From Candidatus Hydrogenedentota bacterium (lineage in GTDB: Bacteria; Hydrogenedentota; Hydrogenedentia; Hydrogenedentales; SLHB01), in the NCBI GenBank assembly GCA_029552745.1, contig JAKPDK010000058.1, forward strand, positions 17,087-81,086: 64,000 nt of DNA, given 5' to 3'. Positions 35,619 to 44,682 of the stretch are shown here, one piece after another. Both the position numbers and the translations under genes were made by a program. Below the pieces are notes generated by a model. The model worked only from the letters and a program-made list of their open reading frames with translations, was not told where the DNA came from and searched no databases. Each line of letters starts with the position of its first letter. Position 1 is the stretch's first letter.

Positions 35619-36601
35619 CGCCGCTCCCCTTCGTAATATACCCATAAACGGCTAGAGCGCAAGACCATTAGCGTGAGCCCAAGAATGACGGCGAAAAGAA
35701 TCCAGGCAAGGACACTGGCATATCCCATTTCAAAATGCTGGAATGCCTTGCGATACAAGTACAGCACGTAAAACAAGGTGGCATTGTTAGGCCCACCGTT
35801 CGTCATGATGAAGGACTGGGTAAACACCTGAAATGAGCCAATAATACTCATCACAAGGTGAAAGAAGATGGTTGGTGTCAACATGGGTATTGTGATGTAA
35901 ACAAATCGGCGCAACCGTCCGGCACCATCGATCTCAGCGACCTCGTATAAATGCTGTGGGACATTTTGAAGACCTGCCAAATAGATAAGCATGCCCCCAC
36001 CGACATTCCAAAGGCTCATCAGGATCAGGGCTGGTTTCGCCCAGGATTCATCAGCCAACCAAAGCGGTGGCCAAGAAAGCTCCCAACGCGCCATAAGCCC
36101 AGCGACACCGGGTATGTGATCAATCCCCCACTGTACCAAGCCTATTATGCCAACCTTTTTCAACAGAAAGTTCAACGCCCCAAATTCCGGATTCAATAGC
36201 CAGAACCACACCATGATGGTAGCAACCCCCGCCAATACGTTCGGCAAGTAGAACAGGGTACGGAACAGGGCAATGCCTCGCACTTTGGCATTTAGCAACG
36301 TCGCCAACATCAGAGAGGCGGCAACGCCGAGCGGCACACTGAGGAAGGCGTAAAACGCTGTGTTCCAAAATGCCTTGAAAAAAAGCTCATCGTTCGCAAG
36401 TCGTCTGAAGTTCTCTAATCCCACAAACGCAGCGTGATCGCGGAAGCTTGTAATACCATCCCATCGGAAGAAACATAAAAACAGAGAAAAGACCATGGGA
36501 CCCACCGTAAGGCAAAAGAAGCCCAAAAGCCACGGTGCGGCAAAGAGATAACCCTGCCCGTTATTTTGCAGGCGCGTCAGAAATGGCTTGCCCCCCGTCA
36601 A
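35615..36601 (-). CDS. Sugar ABC transporter permease, MalF/UgpA type
   Basis: The 328-residue membrane protein carries VAEIDGAGRLRRFVYITIPMLTP, the ATPase-contact loop, and ITNGGP-like sequence (MTNGGPNNATLF). A periplasmic insertion near residues 145-185 is rich in Trp. The start is a TTG at 36601 overlapping the binding-protein stop (TTGA), preceded by AAAGGAGGG, so translation is probably coupled. Confidence 0.9.
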   Translation of the reverse strand: MTGGKPFLTRLQNNGQGYLFAAPWLLGFFCLTVGPMVFSLFLCFFRWDGITSFRDHAAFVGLENFRRLANDELFFKAFWNTAFYAFLSVPLGVAASLMLATLLNAKVRGIALFRTLFYLPNVLAGVATIMVWFWLLNPEFGALNFLLKKVGIIGLVQWGIDHIPGVAGLMARWELSWPPLWLADESWAKPALILMSLWNVGGGMLIYLAGLQNVPQHLYEVAEIDGAGRLRRFVYITIPMLTPTIFFHLVMSIIGSFQVFTQSFIMTNGGPNNATLFYVLYLYRKAFQHFEMGYASVLAWILFAVILGLTLMVLRSSRLWVYYEGERR

Positions 36602-37902
36602 GTTCCCTCCTTTGCGTTTAACGGAAAAATATTCTCCCGTCGCACGATATCTGCCAGCCGTTTGATCATTTCTTCAGGGCTCTGTTTATTCATGAGTAGT
36701 TTTTCATATTCGGGAGTTATCGCTTGATCCATCTGATTCCAATGTAGCGAGATGGGTTGGTAACGGGCATAGGCGAGGGATTCAATAAACTTTTCTTCGT
36801 TCCATCCGTTGTTAGGATCGATGAAAGCATCTTTTGCGGCTTGAAGCGCCGGAACACTGCGGACATAACGTCCGACAATGGCTTGCGCCTCATAGGAAAC
36901 GCAATAAGTCATAAAAGCCCACGCGGCCTCTTTGTTCCGACATCCACGAAACATCGCCAGACAATCCCATGTCACCCGTGTATAACGTTTGCCCGTGGGA
37001 CCGTAAGGCATGTGTACTACGTCAAACTCGATGTTTGCCGTGCGTAAAGGCGGACTATTCCAAGGGCCGCTCACGGTCATACCAACACGACCGGTCATGA
37101 ACATGGCATTGAGGTCCGTATTGGGCATGTCGTACGGGGAAGGTGATACCCGATAGGAATATAACAAGTCTTGACAAAACCGCATTGCCTGAATGGCGCT
37201 GGAATCCGTGAATGCCCAATCCGTTCGCTCTTCATTGAGATACCGTGCTCCGAACGCCCAGGTCCAAGGTAGATAATAAACCCACATCGGCACCGCAAAC
37301 CCATAGGTGTCGAATCTGCCGTCATTATCGAGGTCACGGGTTAATTCACGCGCTTTCTCGACAAACTCCTCCATATTCCAGTCGTCTCTTGGCGGTTCTA
37401 CGCCCAATTCGCGCAACATTTTCTTGTTGTAATAAATCAAAACCGTACCACCCCACAAAGGCAAACCATAGATGCGACCGTTGTAGACAAAACTTTCGGG
37501 TGCCGTAGGCCAGAAATCGTGAGGCCAATCAAAAGGACAAGAAGAATTCACGATACGGTCTGTCAAGTCTTCAAATTTGCCATAACTGGCATAGGCAGGA
37601 AAAGGTTCGTCTTGAATCAACATAATGTCAGGCGCACTGTCCGCTGCAAGTAACAAACGAATTTTGTCATCATAGTTGCCAGGAATGTAGTTCAGTTTGA
37701 CCTGAATCTCTGGATGAAACCGGTAAAATCCCTCGACAATTTCCTGCCACATCTTCCATTCTTCGTAACTCCCCCAAAAAGCCACCGTAATGCAGGTGCG
37801 GCCTGAAGAAACCGAAACGAGCGGGGAAGGTCTGAACAAAGTGAGAAGAATGCACAATAAAAGCAGCGCCGATACTACAACCTTAGCGCTGGTTATCCCC
37901 AT
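36598..37902 (-). CDS. Sugar ABC transporter substrate-binding protein, family 1
   Basis: The 434-residue protein has a signal or anchor segment (VVVSALLLLCILLTLF) and a two-lobe binding-protein fold, with VAFWGSYEEWKMWQEIVEGFYRFHPEIQV, SAPDIMLIQDEPFPAYAS and GTVLIYYNKKMLRELGVEPP. EF-hands are absent, unlike the binding protein at 19044. A DLDNDGRFDTYG segment near residue 190 resembles one isolated calcium loop inside the domain. It heads a three-gene importer operon without an ATPase gene; the sugar is unknown. AAGGG precedes the ATG. Confidence 0.9.
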   Translation of the reverse strand: MGITSAKVVVSALLLLCILLTLFRPSPLVSVSSGRTCITVAFWGSYEEWKMWQEIVEGFYRFHPEIQVKLNYIPGNYDDKIRLLLAADSAPDIMLIQDEPFPAYASYGKFEDLTDRIVNSSCPFDWPHDFWPTAPESFVYNGRIYGLPLWGGTVLIYYNKKMLRELGVEPPRDDWNMEEFVEKARELTRDLDNDGRFDTYGFAVPMWVYYLPWTWAFGARYLNEERTDWAFTDSSAIQAMRFCQDLLYSYRVSPSPYDMPNTDLNAMFMTGRVGMTVSGPWNSPPLRTANIEFDVVHMPYGPTGKRYTRVTWDCLAMFRGCRNKEAAWAFMTYCVSYEAQAIVGRYVRSVPALQAAKDAFIDPNNGWNEEKFIESLAYARYQPISLHWNQMDQAITPEYEKLLMNKQSPEEMIKRLADIVRRENIFPLNAKEGT

Positions 37903-37987
37903 GAAAAACTGCCCTTTTCAAAATATCTTTGACAGACTATCTCCCCCACAGCCCCCGCAGCCTCGGCTACTCGGGGCTTTCGCCGAC

Positions 37988-39724
37988 CTAGTTGTCCGCT
38001 CGGGTAGGGCGCTCCGGCGGCTTACCTCCCAAAAGAGACACATCCGTCTCCGGCAACAACTCTCCAAAAAAGGCTTCGTTGCTGAACTGGACACGAATCC
38101 TGCGGTGACATACGCTGCAAATGATTACATCCCCGGCTTTTGTTCCCGGTGGCATCAAGACATACGTACTACAGAAAGGACAAACAATACTTCCTTGTTC
38201 TCTTTCGAAATAATTCTGCAATATTTGGAGTATAGAACCGTCCCGATGACATTCAACAAGCGCCTCGACGCAAGCTGGATCAAATTGGGTGCCACTACCT
38301 TTGATGATTTCTTGGACGGCCACCTCTGGGTCTAGACCCTTGCGATACGGTCGGTTGCTGGTCATGGCATCGTAGGTATCAGCCACGGCAATGACCCGCC
38401 CCTCGATCGGAATATCTTGTCCCGCCAAACCGAAAGGATAACCTTTGCCATCCCAGCGTTCGTGATGATAGAGCGCATACGGAATCAAGGGGGTAAGAAA
38501 TTCCTCATCTTGCATCATGCGCGCCCCCCGTTCGGGATGTATTTTCATCTTCGCAAACTCCTCATCGGTCAGCTTACCCGCCTTGCGAAGAATGGCGTCG
38601 TCGATGGCGATCTTCCCCACATCGTGAAGAATACCTCCCATCTCACACTCGCGAAGTTTCTCCTCCGTCCAACCCAGTTTCCTGCCGATTTCGACCGCGA
38701 AATGGGTCACACGCCAGGTATGGCCAATGGTGTAATGGTCGCGCATTTCAATGGTGTTCGCCAAGACGACTAGGGTGTCGTGATACCCCTTCTCCACTTT
38801 TCGTAAGTACTGGGCATTGCGAATTGCAATCGCAGCGGCGCGCGCCAATGCCACCATCAACTCTAAATCACTGCGGTGAAAGGCATGCGACGTGCCCCGC
38901 GTGTCCACATAGATCACTCCAAGTGTCTCTTCGAAATGTTCCAAGGGCACACACATGGCAGAAGTGATATTGTGAGCAATGATACTAGCACCCGCGAGAA
39001 AACGGTCGTCCTTGGCAGCGTTGTGGGTCAGCACCGCCTCGCGGTTTTCAAATGCCCGACGAACTATCGAAGAACTAATCATCACCTTGTCTTGTCCAGA
39101 ACCCGTCTTTACGTGCTCCCACTTCAACGTTCCGCTCTTCTCGTCCTTCAGCAAGATTACCCCATTGTGTGCCGGAACGAGATCAAACAACTCATCCATA
39201 ATTCTGCGCAGTAGTTTCGCTATGTTGCGTTCGTGGGAGATGATTTGAGCGGCTTTATAGACGGCTTCTAAACGGGACTGCGCCTCACGGAGCTGATCGA
39301 CGGTGGCGCTTGGCACCGAAGACTTGAAAAAGGTCTCGTAGACGTTAGATGCCTCTGCTGCGGTGACGGTGCTATCTTCCCCAGCTTCAAAAACCACACT
39401 ATCGTCCGGCGATACTTTGGAAGAATCTTCTTTCTCGATAACCTCAAACCGAAGTTGCGCAGGACCTATTGTAATGATGTCGCCTGGAGACAACTTATAT
39501 TCAATAACTCGGCGCTGTCCCACGTACGTGCCGTTTCCACTGCCCAGGTCTCGCAGTATGGTACCATTGGGCGTCTGTTGAAGCATCGCATGTTTTCGAG
39601 AGACAAGGGGATCATTTATGAGAAGATTGCTTTCTCGACTTCTTCCGATCGTAAGGGTGCCCACAAGCTCCAAATGGATGCCCATAACCGGACCGGATAA
39701 GCCTACAATGCGTTCGCGAGACAT
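37988..39724 (-). CDS. FHA-GAF-HD-GYP phosphodiesterase with C-terminal zinc ribbon
   Basis: The product is 578 residues. An FHA domain (about 22-95; IGRSRESNLLIND, SRKHA, LGSGNGTYV) should bind phosphothreonine. A GAF domain spans about 150-310. The HD-GYP domain (about 320-495) is intact, with HTWRVTHFA, His-Asp 367-368 (LHDVGKI) and HHERWDGKGYP (420-429); it would hydrolyse c-di-GMP. A zinc ribbon follows with Cys515, Cys518, Cys536 and Cys539. It links Ser/Thr kinase signalling to c-di-GMP turnover, which commonly controls polysaccharide export such as the operon beginning at 40277. ATG 39724 puts the start just before the FHA domain. Confidence 0.9.
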   Translation of the reverse strand: MSRERIVGLSGPVMGIHLELVGTLTIGRSRESNLLINDPLVSRKHAMLQQTPNGTILRDLGSGNGTYVGQRRVIEYKLSPGDIITIGPAQLRFEVIEKEDSSKVSPDDSVVFEAGEDSTVTAAEASNVYETFFKSSVPSATVDQLREAQSRLEAVYKAAQIISHERNIAKLLRRIMDELFDLVPAHNGVILLKDEKSGTLKWEHVKTGSGQDKVMISSSIVRRAFENREAVLTHNAAKDDRFLAGASIIAHNITSAMCVPLEHFEETLGVIYVDTRGTSHAFHRSDLELMVALARAAAIAIRNAQYLRKVEKGYHDTLVVLANTIEMRDHYTIGHTWRVTHFAVEIGRKLGWTEEKLRECEMGGILHDVGKIAIDDAILRKAGKLTDEEFAKMKIHPERGARMMQDEEFLTPLIPYALYHHERWDGKGYPFGLAGQDIPIEGRVIAVADTYDAMTSNRPYRKGLDPEVAVQEIIKGSGTQFDPACVEALVECHRDGSILQILQNYFEREQGSIVCPFCSTYVLMPPGTKAGDVIICSVCHRRIRVQFSNEAFFGELLPETDVSLLGGKPPERPTRADN

Positions 39725-39964
39725 TGACCTGCCCTTTCGCGAAGTTGTACCAATAGAGAAGCTTTTATCGCTCGTTTCTGCCGAGTGAATAACAAACCGA
39801 CCAAGAAACCCAGCGTCCACTTAGCAATTGTCTCTTATATCATAAAACCGCTCTGCAAGCCAAACGTTTCACGCGAGACGACGGGTAGAATGCACAACAG
39901 AAATATGGCAATACTATATTTTGTATCAGTGCCATAGAATTATACTACAAATAGTAATATTTCC

Positions 39965-39993
39965 TTGACATATCTTAGCTCCTGGAATACAAT
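39965..39993 (+). promoter_or_regulatory. Strong sigma-70-type promoter of the polysaccharide-export operon
   Basis: TTGACA (39965-39970), a 17-bp spacer and TACAAT (39988-39993) make a near-consensus promoter within very AT-rich DNA. It points toward the ATPase gene at 40277. Transcription would start near 40000. Confidence 0.7.
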
Positions 39994-40276
39994 AGAGGCA
40001 AAGATAGCTCTCTGAAAAAGGAGACGAATTTATTATTCCTCTTTTTGCCTAAATTCTAGTCGCCTAAGATCAAGCGTGTAACGGCACAGATTGTCCAAAC
40101 GACGGGCATTTCAGGACTACGGGGTTTGTGCCGAAAATACTGATGTGTGTAGACTTATTCTAGGCATCTCACTCATTGGGGGTGCTCGGTACAACAGGAC
40201 AACATGGTTGTCGAGAAAAAGACTGAACGGGAGTTGAACACGCACGCTTTCCAAGCGTCAGGGAATTACTCTTATC
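39994..40276 (+). other. Long 5' leader of the polysaccharide-export operon
   Basis: If the promoter at 39965 is used, about 275 nt of untranslated leader precede the ATG. Near 39999-40053 AGGCAAA and TTTGCCT can pair, enclosing a purine-rich AAAAAGGAG and a pyrimidine-rich CCTCTTTTT that could also pair. This gives two alternative stems, as in some attenuators or riboswitch platforms. I do not recognise a known riboswitch. No coding frame with support is present. Confidence 0.4.
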
Positions 40277-41308
40277 ATGTCTGACAATCCTCAGTATGTA
40301 TTGAACTATTTCGGTTTGAGCGAGCATCCCTTTGCCGCAACAGCGGACCCCGCTTACTTTTTTGCCACGAAACACCACCGAGAATGTTTGTACCGTCTGT
40401 GGAACCACATTGACGGCCGGCAAGGTATCGCGGTGGTTTTGGGGAACTATGGCACGGGGAAAACCACGTTGTTGCGCAAAATACTTACGGGCTTTGAAAG
40501 TCATCCTGAAAAGTATAACGCCGCGGTGATCGCGTCGCCGTTACCAACATGGACGAGTTACTCCTTATTAGAAAACATCATCGCAAAGTTTCAGCTGAAA
40601 CCGACGGAGTCAACAATCGAGGCTTTTATCAACGATTTGAACCGGTATCTTTTGGCGAACCGCCAACGCATCAATACCCTCATTATTGATGATGGTCAGA
40701 ATCTAAACAAACGAGGGCAACTCGAACTACTGCGTCTGGCACAGAATCTGGAAACGAGGCAACACAAACTTCTCAATCTTGTATTCTTTGCCCAGTTGGA
40801 GTGGATACCCATTTTGCAAGCTGCGCCCAACTTTATGCAGCGTATCAATATCACCTTCACCCTTCAGCCGATTGGTCTCGAAGAAACGGGCGAGTTGATT
40901 GCCTATCGATTGAGGGCAGCGGGCGCAGGCGAACAAGGTCCCGTCTTCGAAGAAAGCGCCATACAAGCCATTCACGCGTACTCGGGAGGGAATCCCCGCC
41001 TGATTGTCTCGTTGTGCCGCAATGCGATGTTTGCCGCTGCTCGAATGCACACGCGCCATATTGGCCAAGCCATTATATTGCACACGATTGAAACCACGAT
41101 GCCGCCGGAACCGGAGCGTTTAGCGCAAGTCACTTCGTCTTTAAGTGAATCATCGGACCAACGGGTATCCCCTATTGCGGAAAACTTACCGGAAGTCTCG
41201 TTCGAGCCCAGACAGGGTTTGACGCCTCAAGAAGCCAGGGCAAATCGGATATTGATGAAGGCGATACGGGCGACAAGGAGACCGAGTCCCAGCCAGGAAA
41301 AGAAATGA
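40277..41308 (+). CDS. ExeA/GspA-like AAA ATPase
   Basis: The 343-residue protein opens with YFGLSEHPFAATADPAYFFAT, the signature of the ExeA group found with type II secretion and exosortase-linked polysaccharide clusters. Walker A is GNYGTGKTT (56-64). Walker B is TLIIDDGQN (Asp138-Asp139), where the group usually has DEAQ, so the catalytic Glu position is Asp. The C-terminal ~70 residues are polar and probably disordered; no transmembrane helix is visible. ExeA helps assemble a secretin in the outer membrane, so this protein may do the same for the secretin-like protein two genes down. Its stop overlaps the next start (ATGA). Confidence 0.85.
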   Translation: MSDNPQYVLNYFGLSEHPFAATADPAYFFATKHHRECLYRLWNHIDGRQGIAVVLGNYGTGKTTLLRKILTGFESHPEKYNAAVIASPLPTWTSYSLLENIIAKFQLKPTESTIEAFINDLNRYLLANRQRINTLIIDDGQNLNKRGQLELLRLAQNLETRQHKLLNLVFFAQLEWIPILQAAPNFMQRINITFTLQPIGLEETGELIAYRLRAAGAGEQGPVFEESAIQAIHAYSGGNPRLIVSLCRNAMFAAARMHTRHIGQAIILHTIETTMPPEPERLAQVTSSLSESSDQRVSPIAENLPEVSFEPRQGLTPQEARANRILMKAIRATRRPSPSQEKK

Positions 41309-43155
41309 ACTCGGACAAGCCGGAAAATACGACGAGCGACGTCGAGGTGGATGACGCTTTGGAGGAAATTGCAGAAAGCCTCCTTAAAAGTGTGCCTGAT
41401 GATCCGCGCTTTCAAAGTGGTGCAGCGCAACAACAGGACACTGCGGACGATCTGAAGTTCATCGAGATGAGTGGGTTAGCCGCCCCGGAGGATATCTCGG
41501 CTGCGCCGCCCACGGCAGCAGAAATACCTTACGAATTTTTGCAAGAGGACATTCCTCCAAACGCTACCACAAAAGAAGAACCAGCCGCCCAACATCCGCC
41601 AACACAAAAAGAGCCGGAACCGCAGGCACGCGAACCGGAGGCGCAACAACCAGCGAGCCATGTCATTTTAGAATCGCCCGAGGAACGTGCCCCGGTATCG
41701 GATGCCCCCGCCGTGCTTGACTTGCCTGCAACAGACGGAGATGAGTCACGAGAAAAAGGGGAAGAAACACTTCTGCAAGAATTGCTGCAAGAATCCTCCC
41801 CTGCTTTTGTGGATTCTCATAAAGATGTTGAATCGTATAAGAAAAAGCCAGAGAGTGAATCGCAGGGGGAGGTACTCATCGGCGGCGAAAAACTTTCTCC
41901 AGGAATGATGACGGATGAAGACTGGGCGCCCCTTTCCCCTAGCTCGGGCCTGAATGAAGCGGAAGAATTGGTGGGCGCTTTGCAGGCTCAAATCACCGCG
42001 TCGGACGAAACCCACCTTGACCATGCTTCGGAAACATCGCCGCCGGAAGAGATAGAGCCCCAACCTCTGCCTGCTTACACACCCACAGAAGACACGCGAC
42101 CGGCAGCTGCGACTACGGAAAAAGAGCCCCAATCGAGTAAAGAAGTGCAGAAAAAAAAGTCGTCGCATCACAAACGTCGGAATCGGTTCCGCCGTCGAGT
42201 GGTGCGTCTTGTTGCGGCCGCTTGTTTCTTGCTTGTGATCCTAGGCGCAGGCTTTTACGCAAGGCACTGGTTCCAACGGTTTACAGCAAGGCCTGAAGTG
42301 TTGTGTGCTCTCGCCGAGCGATACGCTGAGAAAGGAGATTTCCCCGCTGCCATTGCAGCTTACGAGGATTTCATCCATAGGTATCCGGAACATCCGGATC
42401 GCGGCTCCGCGCAGTTTTCTGTCGCATTTCTTCGACAAGCCCAAGCCGAGAAAACGGGGACAACCTCGGAAAATGTCTACAAAAAATCTATTGAAGCATT
42501 TGAAACGTTTTTGCGAGAAAACCCGGCGCACCCCAAAGCCGCAAGGGCGCGGACTATGATCGGGCTCTTAAGCTTTCGGATAGGCGATTACGGCAAAGCC
42601 ATTGAGATTTTGAAAGACCCAGAATTACGGCTGAAAGACCCCGTTGCATCGTTGTCTATATTGCGCACTTTGGCACGTGCATATGCTCTCTCTGGTGACA
42701 TGGCAGCCGCTCAAGCCACTTTCCTGCAAGCGGCAAAATTGGAAACCAACCCCTCGCCCGACTTGGATTACGATGAACTCGGAAACCTTTACCAAAACCT
42801 TTCCGAAACCACGCCCGTGCCGGAAAACAGACTTCGGTATCAACAGATGGCACTGATGTATTGGGAAGAGGCCGCTTCTTTTGCTGGGACTAGTCCAACA
42901 ACCCGGAATGCCCTGCAGCACAAGATAGATATTCTCCGAGAAAAATTGAAGGCTCCAGAGAACGCAACAAACGCCGAAGCCGAAAATACCCAAGAGAATA
43001 CTCAAAAGGACATAGTTCAACCTTCTGAAGAAGCTCCGAAGGACGGTCAGGGTGCCGTCGAATCTCGGGGCAACGACGACGGAATGAGTGCCCGTTCCTC
43101 TGACGAACCGACACCTTCTTCGCCCGTCGCACGGCAAGGAGAGGAAACACCATGA
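41305..43155 (+). CDS. Acidic single-pass membrane protein with periplasmic TPR domain
   Basis: The 616-residue protein has an N-terminal ~280-residue region rich in Glu, Pro, Ala and Gln, probably disordered and cytoplasmic. A basic patch (283-298, KKK..HHKRRNRFRRR) and one transmembrane helix (299-319) follow. Residues ~334-530 are TPR repeats, e.g. RYAEKGDFPAAIAAYEDFIHRYPEHP, as in periplasmic YbgF or BamD-like proteins, and the tail is low-complexity. The charge pattern puts the TPRs in the periplasm. By position between an ExeA-like ATPase and a secretin it may play the ExeB/GspB bridging role; that is inference. Starts and ends in ATGA overlaps. Confidence 0.75.
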   Translation: MNSDKPENTTSDVEVDDALEEIAESLLKSVPDDPRFQSGAAQQQDTADDLKFIEMSGLAAPEDISAAPPTAAEIPYEFLQEDIPPNATTKEEPAAQHPPTQKEPEPQAREPEAQQPASHVILESPEERAPVSDAPAVLDLPATDGDESREKGEETLLQELLQESSPAFVDSHKDVESYKKKPESESQGEVLIGGEKLSPGMMTDEDWAPLSPSSGLNEAEELVGALQAQITASDETHLDHASETSPPEEIEPQPLPAYTPTEDTRPAAATTEKEPQSSKEVQKKKSSHHKRRNRFRRRVVRLVAAACFLLVILGAGFYARHWFQRFTARPEVLCALAERYAEKGDFPAAIAAYEDFIHRYPEHPDRGSAQFSVAFLRQAQAEKTGTTSENVYKKSIEAFETFLRENPAHPKAARARTMIGLLSFRIGDYGKAIEILKDPELRLKDPVASLSILRTLARAYALSGDMAAAQATFLQAAKLETNPSPDLDYDELGNLYQNLSETTPVPENRLRYQQMALMYWEEAASFAGTSPTTRNALQHKIDILREKLKAPENATNAEAENTQENTQKDIVQPSEEAPKDGQGAVESRGNDDGMSARSSDEPTPSSPVARQGEETP

Positions 43156-44675
43156 GAATCTTTTACGAAATTGTCCATTCCTGGCATCGGACAAGTTGCA
43201 AGGCAGAACATAACGAAATCGTGCAGCGCTACGCGTCGCTGCTTTTGTGTGGAGCCTTGCTGGCAACCACCTTCGTCACTCTTGCCGAGGAGCCCAAACC
43301 CCTTGCGCCAGGTGAAATCGTCTATATAGACGTGTACCGCCGTCCAGAACTTTCCACGACCACCCAAATCGACCCGAACGGGGCTATCAACCTGCCTTAC
43401 GTGGGGCAAGTAGTTATTGGAGGCATGTCGGAGCAAACCGCATCCGCTACCGTAGCAGAACGGCTGCGGTCCGTGTTGAAGAACCCTCGTGTGTCCGTTT
43501 CTCGCCGTTTATTGGACACCGGCACAGGATATCGAAAAGCCGAAATGCAAACAGAGCTGATCCCCCTTCAAAATGCGCGAGCAGAAAGTCTGAGTGAATC
43601 GTTGCAAGGGATGACCAGCGAAGGCGGTGCAATCAGCTTCGATGCGGACACAAACACCCTGATCATCACCGATACACCTGCGGCTATTTGTAATATCATG
43701 GCGGTTGTGAATCGCCTCGACCAAATGCAAAGTCAGTTGACTCAAGTCCGTATCCAAGCAAAGATCGCTGAGGTGCGGGCGGGAGCCATGAAAGAATTGG
43801 GTATAAGATGGTTTATACAAGGGGAGGAGGGCGCCGGATCCTATTATCCGTTACCGACCCAGAACCCTTATATTAGTGGTCTACACGGACAATCAGGGGA
43901 CCCGATCAATAACGAGACGGTTGGCACTGCAAACGATAGAAATGTAAGTGGTATCGGACGCCGATTGGTCAATGATCTCAGCCCGGATCGTCGGATGACG
44001 TTGCCGGTTCAGGTACCGAAACCTGGTCAGCTTGCCATCGGATTCTTTAACGGGTACGTGGATGTTGGTGTACTGCTGGATGCACTGGTTGCCGACAACA
44101 AAGCGGAGTTATTGGCGTCTCCAAACATATTGACCGTCAATCATAAGACCGCCGAAATACGCAGCACGGAGGAATTCCCCTATAAAGAATACGGCGTGGA
44201 CTATGGCAGAACAACCTTTTCCACCAAGTTTATGGATCTCGGCATTATTCTGCGGGTCACGCCCCATGTCTTAAACGATGAACAAGGCACCTACGTGAAA
44301 CTGGAACTGGAACCGGAAGTGAGTTATCCAGCAGGTAGTAGCGATGGTGTGCCCATCAGGTCCGTGCGACGTTCCAAAAGCGTAGCAAATGTTCGCGATG
44401 GTCAAACGCTCGTCATAGGCGGCATATTCCGCAACGACAATACAAACATGCAGACCGGTGTGCCGGGACTTCGAAAGATCCCTATCGTCGGTGGGCTATT
44501 CCGTCACACGGAAAAAGTAAAGTCCCAGACGGAATTGATGGTTTTTGTTACGCCGACGGTGCACGACACACCGGAAAGTGTCACGTGGGATAGAATGCTG
44601 AATGTGACAAGCGCCTCAAGTGTAATGAATCAGAATCCTCCGCAGGAGAAATCGGGGGAAAACCGCAGGGAGTGA
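43152..44675 (+). CDS. Hybrid secretin with N-terminal Wza-type polysaccharide-export domain
   Basis: The 507-residue protein has an unusually long leader (hydrophobic part about 28-45). A polysaccharide-export (Wza/KpsD N-terminal) domain spans about 50-118, with LAPGEIVYIDVYRRPELS and DPNGAINLPYVGQVVIGGMS. A secretin N1-like domain is at about 132-192 (LIPLQNARAESLSESL, DTNTLIITDTPAAICNIM). The secretin gate domain of GspD/PilQ type covers about 197-485, with LLASPNILTVNHKTAEI, VANVRDGQTLVIGGIF and PGLRKIPIVGGLFR. Normally the export domain is followed by SLBB domains, not a secretin. The protein likely forms an outer-membrane channel for polysaccharide. Confidence 0.85.
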   Translation: MRIFYEIVHSWHRTSCKAEHNEIVQRYASLLLCGALLATTFVTLAEEPKPLAPGEIVYIDVYRRPELSTTTQIDPNGAINLPYVGQVVIGGMSEQTASATVAERLRSVLKNPRVSVSRRLLDTGTGYRKAEMQTELIPLQNARAESLSESLQGMTSEGGAISFDADTNTLIITDTPAAICNIMAVVNRLDQMQSQLTQVRIQAKIAEVRAGAMKELGIRWFIQGEEGAGSYYPLPTQNPYISGLHGQSGDPINNETVGTANDRNVSGIGRRLVNDLSPDRRMTLPVQVPKPGQLAIGFFNGYVDVGVLLDALVADNKAELLASPNILTVNHKTAEIRSTEEFPYKEYGVDYGRTTFSTKFMDLGIILRVTPHVLNDEQGTYVKLELEPEVSYPAGSSDGVPIRSVRRSKSVANVRDGQTLVIGGIFRNDNTNMQTGVPGLRKIPIVGGLFRHTEKVKSQTELMVFVTPTVHDTPESVTWDRMLNVTSASSVMNQNPPQEKSGENRRE

Positions 44676-44682
44676 TAGCGGG

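Noticed and set aside
37953..37976. CCCCG...CGGGG hairpin downstream of the HD-GYP gene as a terminator
   Set aside because: The stem is only 5 bp, the inner pairing would need a 2-nt loop, and no T-run follows.
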